A stretch of 64,000 nt of DNA from SZAS-103 sp038316385. Its GTDB lineage: Bacteria; Pseudomonadota; Gammaproteobacteria; Xanthomonadales; Xanthomonadaceae. A program made the translations under genes and the position numbers. The notes under the pieces were generated by a model that was not told where the DNA came from, did no database searches, and was given only the letters and a program-made list of their open reading frames with translations. Of this stretch, positions 43,750 to 52,893 are shown one piece after another. The stretch's first letter is position 1, and every line of letters starts with the position of its first letter. The stretch covers positions 36,437-100,436 of the forward strand of contig JBBQAN010000011.1 of the NCBI GenBank assembly GCA_038316385.1. Direction: 5' to 3'.

Positions 43750-44667
43750 ATGAGCCACAAATATCCTTCGCACATCTGGCAGAACGGTGAAATCAAGCCG
43801 TGGGCCGAGGCGACCACGCACGTCATGTCGCACGCGCTGCATTACGGCTCGTCGGTGTTCGAGGGCATTCGCAGCTATGCAACGCCGAACGGACAACGGA
43901 TTTTCCGGCTTACCGATCACCTCAAGCGACTGTATGCGTCGGCGAAGATTTACGACATGGTGATTCCGTATGCGATCGAAGAACTCGCGATGGCGTGTCG
44001 GCATGTGATCGCCGCGAACAAACTTGAAAAAGCGTACTTGCGTCCGCTCGCATTTCGCGGACTCGGCGGTTTCGGATTGTCGGCCGATTGCCCGACCGAA
44101 GTGTCGATCGCGGCCTGGCATATGGGGCCTTATCTTGGTGCCGGCGTGCTTGAAGCGGGCATCGACGCCTGCGTGTCGAGTTGGCAGCGGATGGCGCCGA
44201 ACACGATTCCGTCCGGGGCCAAAGCAGGCGGCAATTATCTGTCCGGCCAATTGATTGCGCGCGAAGCGCGGCGGCTCGGTTTTGGCGAAGGCATCGCGAT
44301 GGCATCGACTGGTTTGCTGTCCGAAGGCGCGGGCGAAAACCTGTTTCTCGTCTTCGAAGGGGCGTTACACACTCCGCCAGTCAGCGCCGCATTGCTCAAT
44401 GGCATCACCCGCAACACGATCATCACGCTCGCGCGCAAGAACGGCATCGAGGTGATTGAGCGCGACATCCCGCGCGAATATCTCTATCTCTGCGATGAGC
44501 TTTTCATGTGCGGCACTGCGGCCGAAATCACCCCGATCCGCTCGGTGGACGGCAAGCCCGTCGGCGATGGCAAGCCAGGTCCGATGACCGGCAAGGTCCA
44601 GGATTTGTTCTTCGGACTATTCGATGGGCGCACCAAGGATCAGTGGGGTTGGCTGGAAAAAACATAG
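43750..44667 (+). CDS. ilvE: Branched-chain amino acid aminotransferase
   Basis: Transfers amino groups between glutamate and the 2-oxoacids of leucine, isoleucine and valine using PLP. The 305-residue protein starts MSHKYPSHIWQNGEIKPWAEATTHVMSHALHYGSSVFEGIRSY. The PLP lysine lies in IPSGAKAGGNYLSGQL near residue 163, and the fold-type IV signature EGAGENLFLVFEGALHTPP is near 197-215. The ATG at 43750 is chosen to match the family start. It probably forms its own unit. Confidence 0.95.
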   Translation: MSHKYPSHIWQNGEIKPWAEATTHVMSHALHYGSSVFEGIRSYATPNGQRIFRLTDHLKRLYASAKIYDMVIPYAIEELAMACRHVIAANKLEKAYLRPLAFRGLGGFGLSADCPTEVSIAAWHMGPYLGAGVLEAGIDACVSSWQRMAPNTIPSGAKAGGNYLSGQLIAREARRLGFGEGIAMASTGLLSEGAGENLFLVFEGALHTPPVSAALLNGITRNTIITLARKNGIEVIERDIPREYLYLCDELFMCGTAAEITPIRSVDGKPVGDGKPGPMTGKVQDLFFGLFDGRTKDQWGWLEKT

Positions 44668-44762
44668 CTTGCTTAGCGTGGGCGCCTCCGGGATGCCGAC
44701 AACTCTATGCGCACCGTGCACGCCAAGGCTTCGGGCTATTTCCCAATCCGTTCCCGGCTAAC

Positions 44763-46058
44763 TCAACAAGGGTTTGCCGGATCGAATGACAGTGACGCCA
44801 CCGCACCGCGCGCGTCTTGTCGTGGTGCGATCGCTACTTTCCAACCGTAGAGTTCGCACAACCGGCCGACAATCGACAGCCCGATGCCGGCGCCTTTCGT
44901 ACCCGTCGCGCTTTCGCCGCGGAAGCCGCGCTCGAACAGATGCGCCGCATCTTCCACGCTGATACCGGGGCCGCTGTCGATGACCTGCACGCAATCGTGC
45001 GCGACCTTGACCAGCACATCGCCCTCGGCAGTGTATTTGCACGCATTGCCGATCAGGTTGCCGATCGCGACCGACAGGATCGCCTCGGGCACATCGACGC
45101 TCGCGCTGGCGTCGCCTTCCGCACGCAGTTGCACGGGCTTGCCAGCGAGTTGCGCACGATTGGATTCGAGCAATTGATTGGCAAGTTGCAACAGATTGGT
45201 GTTGCCAGTGCCGCGCTCGTTGCGCGAGAGCATCAGCAGTGCAGTGATCAGGTGGGTGCTCTGCTGCGCAGCGCGATCGATGCGCTGCAGGCGCTGGCGC
45301 ATCTTGTCGTTGATATCCGCATTGCCAAGCATCAGCTCGGTCGCGCCATGGATCACCGCGAGCGGCGTGCGCAATTCGTGGCTGACATCTGCATTGAACT
45401 CGCGGTCGCGGCGCACCAGCCGGGTGAGCCGCTCAGCATATTCGTCGAGGGCCGCGGCCAACTGCCCGACTTCATCGTCTAGAAAATGCGGCGCCAGCAT
45501 TTCCGGTTGCCCATCCACCGAAAGCGCGCGGACGCGGCGAACGAGATCGGTCACCGGATGCATCACTCGCCGCGACGACCACAGTCCGATCACCCATGCC
45601 AGCAACGAGCAAAGGGCCATTGCCACGGCCATCAGCATCAGCAACTGGCGCAGGTTCAGCGATTCGTTGCCGTAGCTGTATTTGAGGAAGCCGACCATGT
45701 CTGGCTCGCGATCCACCGCGACCTTGATCCGCCCGTTGGCCCCGATTGTCGGGTCGGTCAAATCGTGCACACCCGTGGCGAGGTTACGCCACTCAGGCGG
45801 CATCTTCGGGCTGCTCGCGCGATAGACGAACAATTCGATCCGGCGTGCCGACAATTCGTATTGCGCTTGTGGTTCAGGATGCTCGCGCTTGAAATCCACG
45901 AAGTTGTGGACTTCCTTTTGCAGCCAGGTCTCGACGAGCTGATTTTCGATGCGACTGCGCAGCAACAAGGTCGAGATGACGAACAGACTGGTCAGCCCGG
46001 TACCGAGCAACAGAAACGACAGAATGATTCTGGTGCGGAGCCTACGCCGGTACAGCAT
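44763..46058 (-). CDS. Two-component sensor histidine kinase
   Basis: A 431-residue membrane sensor. Transmembrane helices at about 12-33 and 138-160 enclose a periplasmic sensing loop of about 100 residues; a HAMP domain follows (SSRRVMHPVTDLVRRVRAL), then the HisKA box FNADVSHELRTPLAVIHG with His227 and an HATPase domain (NLIGNACKYTAEG, VIDSGPGISVED, GTKGAGIGLSIV). All catalytic boxes are intact. The ATG at 46058 overlaps the regulator gene by 17 bp. The signal is unknown. Confidence 0.93.
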   Translation of the reverse strand: MLYRRRLRTRIILSFLLLGTGLTSLFVISTLLLRSRIENQLVETWLQKEVHNFVDFKREHPEPQAQYELSARRIELFVYRASSPKMPPEWRNLATGVHDLTDPTIGANGRIKVAVDREPDMVGFLKYSYGNESLNLRQLLMLMAVAMALCSLLAWVIGLWSSRRVMHPVTDLVRRVRALSVDGQPEMLAPHFLDDEVGQLAAALDEYAERLTRLVRRDREFNADVSHELRTPLAVIHGATELMLGNADINDKMRQRLQRIDRAAQQSTHLITALLMLSRNERGTGNTNLLQLANQLLESNRAQLAGKPVQLRAEGDASASVDVPEAILSVAIGNLIGNACKYTAEGDVLVKVAHDCVQVIDSGPGISVEDAAHLFERGFRGESATGTKGAGIGLSIVGRLCELYGWKVAIAPRQDARGAVASLSFDPANPC

Positions 46059-46728
46059 CGGGATCGGCAATCCGGTAGCCGATGCCGTGGCGGGTCTGGA
46101 TCAGTGGCTTCGGAAACGGCTTGTCCACCGCCGCGCGCAAACCGTGGATGTGCACGCGCAGGCTGTCGGAATCCGGTAGCTCCTCGCCCCAGACGCGGGT
46201 TTCGAGTTCCTGCCGGGTGACTACCGAGGGCGAGGATTCCATCAACGATTGCAGTATTTTCAGCGCGGTTGGATTGAGCTGTAGCAGCTTGCCTTCGCGG
46301 CGCACTTCCAGCGTATCGAGGTTGTATTCCAGATCTGCCACGTTGAGGATGCGCGATTGCGGGCCCTTGCCGCGACGCAGCAAGACTGCGAGCCGCGCGT
46401 CCACTTCCTGCAGCGCGAAAGGCTTGACGAGATAGTCGTCGGCGCCGGCCTCGAAACCGTCGAGCTTGCTTTCCAGCGCATCGCGCGCGGTGAGCATCAA
46501 CACCGGGGTCTGCTTGCGCGCGTCCTGACGCAGCTTCCTGCACACCTCAAGCCCATCCATGCCTGGAAGATTCAGATCGAGCACAATCGCATCGAAGTCA
46601 TTGACGACCGCCAGATGCAATCCGGTCACGCCATCGGCCGCAAAGTCCACGGTATGGCCGCGCTCCTCGAGATAATCCCCGAGGTTCGCGGCGATGTCAC
46701 TATTGTCTTCTATGACCAGGATGCGCAT
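46042..46728 (-). CDS. OmpR/PhoB-family response regulator
   Basis: A 228-residue regulator. The receiver domain has acidic residues at the start (VIEDN), the phosphoacceptor Asp51 in VLDLNLPGMDG, Thr in LMLTARDA and Lys in YLVKPFALQ. The C-terminal winged helix (about 130-222) has the usual VVTRQELETRVWG and LRVHIHGLRAAVDKPF. It is the first gene of the pair and overlaps the kinase gene, so the two are a cognate system. Confidence 0.95.
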   Translation of the reverse strand: MRILVIEDNSDIAANLGDYLEERGHTVDFAADGVTGLHLAVVNDFDAIVLDLNLPGMDGLEVCRKLRQDARKQTPVLMLTARDALESKLDGFEAGADDYLVKPFALQEVDARLAVLLRRGKGPQSRILNVADLEYNLDTLEVRREGKLLQLNPTALKILQSLMESSPSVVTRQELETRVWGEELPDSDSLRVHIHGLRAAVDKPFPKPLIQTRHGIGYRIADPDAVPA

Positions 46729-46768
46729 GGATTTCGTTCTGCCAGATGTCTTGCCTTACAAAGTATCG

Positions 46769-47236
46769 TCAATGGCCTCGGAGGTTCTGCGGCGTCTTCT
46801 GATTCAGCCTTAGCGCTTCCTGAGAATCGTTCTGTTCGCGTTTCATCTGTGCAATCGTACGGCAAACATTCTTCGAGATCAGGGTTCCCATCGGGACCTC
46901 TCTGCTGCACACAAGCCGGCTATCCGCAGCGGCATGATTCAAGATGGTGCTGATGACCTCCTGATCGTTGGCCATTTCAACGACGTCGTTGGCGTTCAAC
47001 TTTCCGTCGGCATCGGCCTTTTGCCAGCGATTTTCCATTCTTTCCAGGGTCTTCAGGACAGTTTCCTGGTCGGTCGGGGAAATTTCCTTATAGTGGCTGG
47101 TTTGCAAATCCGCCTTGACTTGCGTGTCGTACGCAGCGAACTGCTGCTTATCCAGCGTATGCATTTGCGCCTCTTCGGCCACGGCCGTCATGACCGCCAG
47201 AGACAGGATCGCCGCCGTTATCAAACGAATGAACAT
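46769..47236 (-). CDS. Small exported hypothetical protein
   Basis: A 155-residue protein with a signal peptide (MFIRLITAAILSLAVMTAVA) and a polar, helical mature part (LDKQQFAAYDTQVKADLQTSHYKEISPTDQETVLKTLERMENRWQ) containing two cysteines (RLVCSREVP and NVCRTIAQMKREQND) that may pair. I do not recognise a named domain. The ATG at 47236 begins the signal peptide. It lies 40 bp upstream of the response regulator on the same strand and could be part of the sensed pathway. Confidence 0.72.
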   Translation of the reverse strand: MFIRLITAAILSLAVMTAVAEEAQMHTLDKQQFAAYDTQVKADLQTSHYKEISPTDQETVLKTLERMENRWQKADADGKLNANDVVEMANDQEVISTILNHAAADSRLVCSREVPMGTLISKNVCRTIAQMKREQNDSQEALRLNQKTPQNLRGH

Positions 47237-47375
47237 TGATGCGTCTCCATGTGGACTCAATGAACCTTCATTTTGCCAGAGCCGTTGACCTTGTACACGT
47301 GCCATTCGTGCTATCCACGACCGAAAGCGACCAACTACCGATTCGCATGAGCAACCGCACGCACCGCATAGGGAT

Positions 47376-47422
47376 AAAAAAAATCCAGGGAGACGACCGC
47401 AGAACGGCCCATCTCGCCTGGA
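47376..47422 (-). terminator. Intrinsic terminator downstream of rimK
   Basis: On the minus strand TCCAGG...CCTGGA closes a long imperfect stem (inner GGCCG-TTCT-GCGGTC) followed directly by eight T residues. It lies about 145 bp past the rimK stop and is the best terminator for that operon. Confidence 0.8.
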
Positions 47423-47566
47423 CTGAAGGTAAAGCCCCGATTACCGTAATCTGCGAGAGGCCAGGGAATGACGAGGACGCCGGCAGAGCTACAGTCCGGG
47501 CAGCGTACGACCGGGTTGGTTAATCAGCGGTTAAGTGATACACACTTTTTCAAGAACCTTTCCAGA
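47423..47566. other. Gene-free stretch downstream of rimK
   Basis: With the terminator and the segment up to 47237 this makes about 330 bp with no supportable gene. A 95-residue plus-strand frame exists (47236-47523) but lacks domain, signal or ribosome-site support. Confidence 0.5.
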
Positions 47567-48481
47567 TCAATGACTTGAATCCATCCGCGCAGCGTCGCGA
47601 CGCTTGCGCGCAACCCGTTTGGCCATGTAATCGACCACCGCTCCGGCCACGTCCTCGCCGGTCGTCGTCTCGATGCCTTCCAGCCCTGGCGACGAATTGA
47701 CTTCCAGCACCAGCGGTCCGCGCTTGGAACGCAACAGATCCACACCGGCGACATTCAGGCCCATCACCTTCGCCGCACGGATCGCAGTGTCGATCTCGGC
47801 GGCGCTCAAGGCCACCTTGGATGCGGTGCCGCCGCGATGCAGATTGGAACGGAACTCGCCCGCCCGTGCCTTGCGCCGCATCGCCGCAACGACCTTGCCG
47901 CCGACCACAAAGCAGCGCACGTCGGTGCCGTTGGATTCAGCGATGAATTCCTGCACGAGGAAGGTTGCGTACAGTCCGCGCAACGCTTCGATCACGCTGC
48001 GCGACGACGACAGCCGCTCGGTCAAAATTACCCCTGCGCCCTGCGTGCCTTCGTTGAGCTTGATCACATGCGGGGGCTTGCCGAGCATCGCGATCAGGTC
48101 GCTGGTGTCGTCCGGATTGTCGCCGAATACCGTCGTCGGCAGGCCGATATCCTGTTTCGCAAGCAACTGATGACAGCGCAACTTGTCGCGCGCGCGCAGG
48201 ATTGCGTCGGAGCCGTTCGGCGTATAGACGTTCATCATTTCGAACTGGCGCAATACCGCGGTGCCGTAACGCGTGATCGACGCGCCGATGCGCGGCAGCA
48301 CGGCGTCGTAGTCGGTCAGCACGCGGCCCTTGTAATGCATGTCGAAACCGTCCGGCGCGATTTTCATGTAGCAGCGCAGCGGGTCGAGCACGCGCACGCT
48401 GTGGCCACGCTCGCGCGCCGCGTCGATCAGACGGTGCGTCGAATAAAGCTTGCTGTTGCGCGAGAGTATGGCGAGCTTCAT
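47567..48481 (-). CDS. rimK: RimK-type ATP-grasp ligase (ribosomal protein S6 glutamate ligase)
   Basis: Adds glutamate residues to the C-terminus of ribosomal protein S6. The 304-residue protein has the RimK start MKLAILSRNSKLYSTHRL, the PRIGASITRYGTAVLRQFE region near 64-82, and ATP-grasp elements VIKLNEGTQGAGVILTE, FLVQEFI, DVRCFVVGGKVVAAMRRKA and LVLEVNSSPGLEGIE, whose acidic and Asn residues bind Mg-ATP. The start codon overlaps the stop of the protease gene upstream (ATGA), so the two are coupled, as in rimB-rimK of Pseudomonas. Confidence 0.94.
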   Translation of the reverse strand: MKLAILSRNSKLYSTHRLIDAARERGHSVRVLDPLRCYMKIAPDGFDMHYKGRVLTDYDAVLPRIGASITRYGTAVLRQFEMMNVYTPNGSDAILRARDKLRCHQLLAKQDIGLPTTVFGDNPDDTSDLIAMLGKPPHVIKLNEGTQGAGVILTERLSSSRSVIEALRGLYATFLVQEFIAESNGTDVRCFVVGGKVVAAMRRKARAGEFRSNLHRGGTASKVALSAAEIDTAIRAAKVMGLNVAGVDLLRSKRGPLVLEVNSSPGLEGIETTTGEDVAGAVVDYMAKRVARKRRDAARMDSSH

Positions 48482-48945
48482 GGACGGACAATCGGGTCGG
48501 GAGGGTTGCGGCCGGCGCGGAACGAACGCCCCGGATCGATCAGGAAATGCCGCGCCAGCGCCGTGCGCCCGAGCAGCATCGGGAACAGCATATTGCGTCT
48601 GGAGGTCAGATTGATTTCAACCGAGTACTCCTGTCCGGCCAGCAACAATCGGGATCGCACGAAAATGCGCTCGCTGACATGGCCGCCGGAATCCGTGACC
48701 AGGCGACGATCGTGGACGGTGGATTCGACGACGACCTGATCCACCTCAGTAACCTCGGTCGCGACCGTGAAACGCACCCACTCGCGGCCGCCCGATTGAA
48801 AGGATTCCAGCGTGTCCACGTGCAACGCGGACGACCGCGCGCCGGTGTCGATCTTGGCGCGAATCGCGTGAATGCCCAAATCCGGCAGCGCCAGCCACTC
48901 GCGCCAGCCCAAGACCTGTTTCGATGGTTTGCCCCGCTCGACCAT
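48478..48945 (-). CDS. rimB: RimB-type retropepsin-like protease
   Basis: A 155-residue member of the family once called ATP-dependent zinc protease (COG4067), with a retropepsin-like active site DTGARSSALHVD near residues 32-43. Start MVERGKPSKQVLGWREWLALP at 48945 is preferred; the upstream in-frame region is Arg-rich and unlikely. In Pseudomonas fluorescens RimB acts with RimK in S6 glutamation control. Here the two genes overlap by 4 bp, which supports the same partnership. No rimA-like gene is adjacent. Confidence 0.85.
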   Translation of the reverse strand: MVERGKPSKQVLGWREWLALPDLGIHAIRAKIDTGARSSALHVDTLESFQSGGREWVRFTVATEVTEVDQVVVESTVHDRRLVTDSGGHVSERIFVRSRLLLAGQEYSVEINLTSRRNMLFPMLLGRTALARHFLIDPGRSFRAGRNPPDPIVRP

Positions 48946-49030
48946 GCTGCCTCCGTGCTGCGTGGCTCGTCGGCTGCCCGCGCTGCGCGTCGACGCCCTG
49001 TGGCGAAGCGCGTTAGGTATCATTGACGAA

Positions 49031-49104
49031 TGGAGCGGGTAAAGGGAATCGAACCCTCGTCAGTTGCTTGGGAAGCAACAGCTCTACCATTGAGCTACAC
49101 CCGC
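49031..49104 (-). tRNA. tRNA-Gly (anticodon CCC)
   Basis: The minus strand folds as a full cloverleaf: acceptor GCGGGTG/TACCCGC, D-arm AGCTCAATGGTAGAGC, anticodon stem GTTGC/GCAAC around TTCCCAA with anticodon CCC (49072-49070), T-arm with GGTTCGATTCC, discriminator T and an encoded CCA. It reads GGG codons. Confidence 0.97.
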
Positions 49105-49178
49105 CTCGCAGAACAATTATGCCGAGCGCGCTGCCTGGCCGCAACGCATGTCCACCCATAAGAGCCGACCTTTCAATC

Positions 49179-49379
49179 ATGCAAATCCATCTCAACGGGC
49201 ATGCGCAGACTTTCGCCGACACGCCGACCCTGGCGGAATTGCTTGAACGCAATGGTTACGGCGGACGTCGCGTTGCCGTCGAGATCAACCAAGCCATCGT
49301 GCCGCGCAGCGAACTTGTCCACCGACTGCTTGTCGAGGGTGATCGCGTCGAGATCGTGCAAGCGATGGGCGGTGGCTGA
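49179..49379 (+). CDS. thiS: Sulfur carrier protein ThiS
   Basis: The 66-residue ubiquitin-like sulfur carrier for the thiazole ring of thiamine. MQIHLNGHAQTFADTPTLAELLERNGYGGRRVAVEINQAIVPRSE ends in QAMGGG, the Gly-Gly tail that becomes a thiocarboxylate. It is directly upstream of thiG, its partner, with 53 bp between. No TPP riboswitch is visible ahead of it. Confidence 0.95.
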   Translation: MQIHLNGHAQTFADTPTLAELLERNGYGGRRVAVEINQAIVPRSELVHRLLVEGDRVEIVQAMGGG

Positions 49380-49432
49380 AAACGCTTGTGAAAACACTGC
49401 GCGAACACGAGTCATTGGGCGATAATCCCCCA

Positions 49433-50269
49433 ATGAACATGGCTGAATCCACTCGATCCACTCGCGATGCGAACAATTCCGATCCGCTCGTCATCGCCGG
49501 TATCTCTTATCGGTCGCGCCTTCTGACCGGAACCGGCAAGTTCGCGGATCTGGAACAGACACGCCTCGCCACCGAAGCCGCAGGCGCGCAGATCGTGACC
49601 GTCGCGATCCGACGCACGCCGCTTTTCATGAAGGCGGTCGGCCAGGACAAGGACGCGCCGAACCTGCTCGACGTGCTGCCGCCGGATCGCTACACCATCC
49701 TGCCCAACACTGCCGGTTGCTATAGCGCCGACGACGCGGTGCGCACCGCGCGCCTCGGTCGCGAATTGCTCGACGGCCACGCGCTGGTAAAACTCGAAGT
49801 GCTTGGCGACCAACAGACTCTGCATCCCGATATTCCGGCCACACTGGAAGCAGCGAAAATCCTGATCGCGGAAGGCTTTCAGGTGATGGTCTATACCAGC
49901 GATGATCCGATCATGGCCAAGCGTTTCGAGCAGATGGGCTGCGTCGCGGTGATGCCGCTGGCCGCGCCGATCGGCTCCGGCCTTGGCATCCGCAACCCCT
50001 ACAACATCCTCACCATTGTCGAAAACGCGAAGGTGCCGATTCTCGTCGATGCCGGCGTCGGCACCGCTTCAGACGCCGCGATCGCGATGGAACTGGGCTG
50101 CGATGGGGTGCTGATGAACACGGCGATTGCCGGCGCACGCGATCCAGTGCGCATGGCGCGCGCGATGCGATTGGGCGTTGAAGCCGGTCGCGATGCGTTC
50201 CTTGCCGGCCGCATTCCGAAGAAGCGCCACGCGAATGCGTCATCGCCGATCGAAGGATTGTTCTTCTGA
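49433..50269 (+). CDS. thiG: Thiazole synthase
   Basis: Condenses deoxyxylulose 5-phosphate, dehydroglycine and ThiS thiocarboxylate to the thiazole phosphate of thiamine. It is 278 residues from MNMAESTRSTRDANNSD; a GTG 45 bp upstream or a second ATG at 49439 are alternatives. The domain begins LVIAGISYRSRLLTGTGKFADLEQTRLA; the Schiff-base Lys is in ALVKLEVLGDQQTLHPD, and the phosphate site is VPILVDAGVGTASDAAIAMELGCDGVLMNTAIAGA. It lies between thiS and trmB, which may be co-transcribed. Confidence 0.95.
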   Translation: MNMAESTRSTRDANNSDPLVIAGISYRSRLLTGTGKFADLEQTRLATEAAGAQIVTVAIRRTPLFMKAVGQDKDAPNLLDVLPPDRYTILPNTAGCYSADDAVRTARLGRELLDGHALVKLEVLGDQQTLHPDIPATLEAAKILIAEGFQVMVYTSDDPIMAKRFEQMGCVAVMPLAAPIGSGLGIRNPYNILTIVENAKVPILVDAGVGTASDAAIAMELGCDGVLMNTAIAGARDPVRMARAMRLGVEAGRDAFLAGRIPKKRHANASSPIEGLFF

Positions 50270-50305
50270 TGGCGCATCGATTCGCCAGCGCGCTGGACGG
50301 ATGAC

Positions 50306-51019
50306 ATGAGCGACGCGCAACGCGAGCAACCTTTCACGGTCGATTCCGGACGCAGGCAAGTGCGCAGTTTCGTGCTGCGGCAGGGACGTATAACGCAATC
50401 ACAGGAGCGCGCGATGCGCGAACTGTGGCCTCGGTTCGGCATCGACTACACAGGCAACCCACGCGAATTGCATTCGTTGTTCGGCCGCGATGCGCCGGTC
50501 GTGCTGGAGATTGGTTTCGGTAACAGCGATGCGTTGCTGCACGCCGCGACTGCCGACCCCGCGCGCAACTACATCGGCATCGAGGTGCATGCGCCCGGCG
50601 TCGGTCGCGCGCTTGCCGGCATCGAGCACGCCAATCTGCAAAATGTGCGCATCTATCGTCACGACGCGCTGGAAGTGCTGCAACACGAAATCGCTGGTGG
50701 CGCGCTCGACGAAGTCCGCATTTACTTCCCCGATCCGTGGCACAAGAAACGTCATCACAAACGTCGGTTGATCCGCGTCGATACCGCCGCCTTGATCGCC
50801 GATCGTTTGCGCATCGGCGGCCTGCTGCATCTGGCGACGGACTGGCAGCCGTACGCAGAACACATGTGGGACGTGCTGGATGCCGAACCTGCGTTGCGCA
50901 ACATCGCAGGAGTGCGTGGTGCGGTTCCGCGTCCGGACTGGCGAGCGCAGACACGCTTCGAGAAACGCGGCATCGGCCTGGGCCATGGCGTCTTCGATCT
51001 GCTCTACGAGCGCTGCTGA
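50306..51019 (+). CDS. trmB: tRNA (guanine-N7)-methyltransferase
   Basis: Methylates G46 of tRNAs using SAM. The 237-residue protein has the SAM-binding VVLEIGFGNSDALLHAA near residue 65, IGIEVHAPGVGRAL near 89, and the TrmB signature VRIYFPDPWHKKRHHKRRLI near 138-157. The ATG at 50306 is at the family start. thiG-trmB adjacency is common in Gammaproteobacteria. Confidence 0.96.
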   Translation: MSDAQREQPFTVDSGRRQVRSFVLRQGRITQSQERAMRELWPRFGIDYTGNPRELHSLFGRDAPVVLEIGFGNSDALLHAATADPARNYIGIEVHAPGVGRALAGIEHANLQNVRIYRHDALEVLQHEIAGGALDEVRIYFPDPWHKKRHHKRRLIRVDTAALIADRLRIGGLLHLATDWQPYAEHMWDVLDAEPALRNIAGVRGAVPRPDWRAQTRFEKRGIGLGHGVFDLLYERC

Positions 51020-51048
51020 ACGACGGCAACAGGTCAACCACCGCACCC

Positions 51049-52893
51049 ATGGACGCCACCCCCAATCACGCACTCACGTCCGACATGGTGGTCGTGTTGT
51101 GCCTGGTGATGTTCACCGTGTTGATGTTCATGATCAACCGCATCCGCGCCGATCTGGTCGCGTTGATCGTGCTGGTCGCCCTGGGTTTGAGCCGGCTGGT
51201 GCCCTCCGACCGGCTGTTCGACGGGTTTGCCGGCAGCGCCGTGATCAGCGTGATGGCGACGATGATCCTCGGCGCCGGACTCGACCGTACGGGCCTGTTG
51301 AATCGACTTGCCGGCTGGCTGCTGCGCCGATCGCGCGGTCTTGAAGAACGCATGATCACGCTGACTTCCGCGGTCGCCGGGGTGATTTCTCCGAGCATGC
51401 AAAACCCGGCGGTGATGTCGCTGTTCCTGCCGGTCGCGTCGCGACTCTCGGCTCGAACAGGAGTCGCACCGTCGCGACTGCTGCTGCCGATCGTCAGCGC
51501 GATCATCATGGGCGGCAGCCTTACCATGGTCGGCAACTCGCCGCTGCTCATGCTCAACGACTTGCTGATTTCAGCGAACCGCAACATCCCGTCCGGCGTC
51601 GGCACCTTGCAGCCGTTGAAGATGTTTGCGCCGTTTCCGATCGGCGCCGCGCTGCTGCTGGCCTGCCTGATCTATTACCGCTTCGTCGCGCATCGCTGGC
51701 TCGGACGCGGCGAAGACAAGAACGTGACCCCGGCGCGCACCGAGAGCTATTTCGCGCAGGCCTACGGCATCGAAGGCGACGTGTTCGAACTGACCGTGAC
51801 CTCGGAAAGCCCGATCGTCGGCATGTCGGTCGGCGAGGCCGAAATGCAGGCTGGCGCACCCTTGCTGCTTGCGCTGCGCACCGGCGAAGAGTCGCGGTTG
51901 GCGCCGCCGGCCGACCAGATGCTGTGGGTCGGCAGCGTGATCGGCGTGATGGGCTCGCGTCAATACGTCGAGGATTATGCGCAGGCGAACCTGCTGCGGA
52001 TGTCGTCGCGCTTGCGCCAGTTCGGCGACCTCTTCAATCCGAGCCTCGCCGGAATTTCCGAGGCAGTGATCCCGCCGAATTCGAGTTTCATCGGCAAGAC
52101 GCTCAGCCAGTTGCGCCTGCGCAGCGAATACGGCATCAACGTGCTTGCGATCAACCGCGACAATCACATCCTTCGCACCGACATCCGCAGCGCCGTACTC
52201 AAGGCCGGCGACATGCTGGTTTTTCACAGTGTCTGGGCGAATCTCGCGCTAGCGGCGCGTAGCCGCAACTTCGTGGTCGTCACCGATTATCCGAAGGAGG
52301 AACAACGGCCGCACAAGTTATGGATCGCGCTGGCAATCTTCGCCATCGCACTCGGATTCGCACTCAGTGGCGAGATCCCGACGCCGCTCGCGCTGATGGC
52401 CGGTGCAGCGGGCATGCTGGTCGGCGGCGTGCTCAACATGGACGAGGCGTACGTGGCGATCAACTGGAAAACCGTATTCCTGATGGCCTGTCTGATTCCA
52501 CTGGGCGCTGCCATGGACAACACCGGCACCGCTGACTGGCTCGCGCGCGAATTGCTCAACCGGCTGCCGCAAGGCGCGTCGTTGCATCTGTTGCAGGCGG
52601 TGATTGCGCTGATCACCATTGCATTCACCCTGGTGATCAGCCAGGTCGGTGCGACCGTGGTGATGGTGCCGATGGCGATCAACATCGCGATCGCGGCGAA
52701 CGGCAATCCGACCGGGTTCGCATTGATCGTCGCGTTGGCGGCATCCTGCAATTTCCTGAGTTCATCGAACCCGGTCATCGGCATGATCGTCGGCCCGGGC
52801 GGCTACAAACCCATCGATCTGCTGCGCGTCGGCGGCCCGCTGACCGTGCTCTATCTGGCGGTGGTGTTGGTGATGGTCAATCTGCTGTACTGA
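51049..52893 (+). CDS. SLC13/DASS-type transporter with two TrkA-C domains
   Basis: A 614-residue membrane carrier. Two helical bundles (about 10-200 and 420-614) with VISPSMQNPAVMSLFLPVA near 100 and ISQVGATVVMVPMAINIAIAAN near 530 are the divalent anion:Na+ symporter (ArsB/NhaD superfamily) repeats. Between them lie two RCK_C/TrkA-C domains (FELTVTSESPIVGMSVGEAEM and SEAVIPPNSSFIGKTLSQLRLRSEYGINVLAI). This matches the sulfate/dicarboxylate carriers of the SLC13-TrkA type. The ATG at 51049 follows trmB by 29 bp. Substrate unknown. Confidence 0.88.
   Translation: MDATPNHALTSDMVVVLCLVMFTVLMFMINRIRADLVALIVLVALGLSRLVPSDRLFDGFAGSAVISVMATMILGAGLDRTGLLNRLAGWLLRRSRGLEERMITLTSAVAGVISPSMQNPAVMSLFLPVASRLSARTGVAPSRLLLPIVSAIIMGGSLTMVGNSPLLMLNDLLISANRNIPSGVGTLQPLKMFAPFPIGAALLLACLIYYRFVAHRWLGRGEDKNVTPARTESYFAQAYGIEGDVFELTVTSESPIVGMSVGEAEMQAGAPLLLALRTGEESRLAPPADQMLWVGSVIGVMGSRQYVEDYAQANLLRMSSRLRQFGDLFNPSLAGISEAVIPPNSSFIGKTLSQLRLRSEYGINVLAINRDNHILRTDIRSAVLKAGDMLVFHSVWANLALAARSRNFVVVTDYPKEEQRPHKLWIALAIFAIALGFALSGEIPTPLALMAGAAGMLVGGVLNMDEAYVAINWKTVFLMACLIPLGAAMDNTGTADWLARELLNRLPQGASLHLLQAVIALITIAFTLVISQVGATVVMVPMAINIAIAANGNPTGFALIVALAASCNFLSSSNPVIGMIVGPGGYKPIDLLRVGGPLTVLYLAVVLVMVNLLY

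Noticed and set aside
47236..47523. A 95-codon plus-strand frame between the small exported protein and rimK
   Set aside because: It crosses a strong minus-strand terminator and has no supporting ribosome site or domain.
49031..49104. Integration site for a mobile element at tRNA-Gly
   Set aside because: Core genes flank both sides, and no integrase or repeated tRNA 3' end is visible.
49105..49178. TPP riboswitch before thiS-thiG
   Set aside because: No CUGAGA...ACCUGA-type core is present; only the tRNA gene lies upstream.
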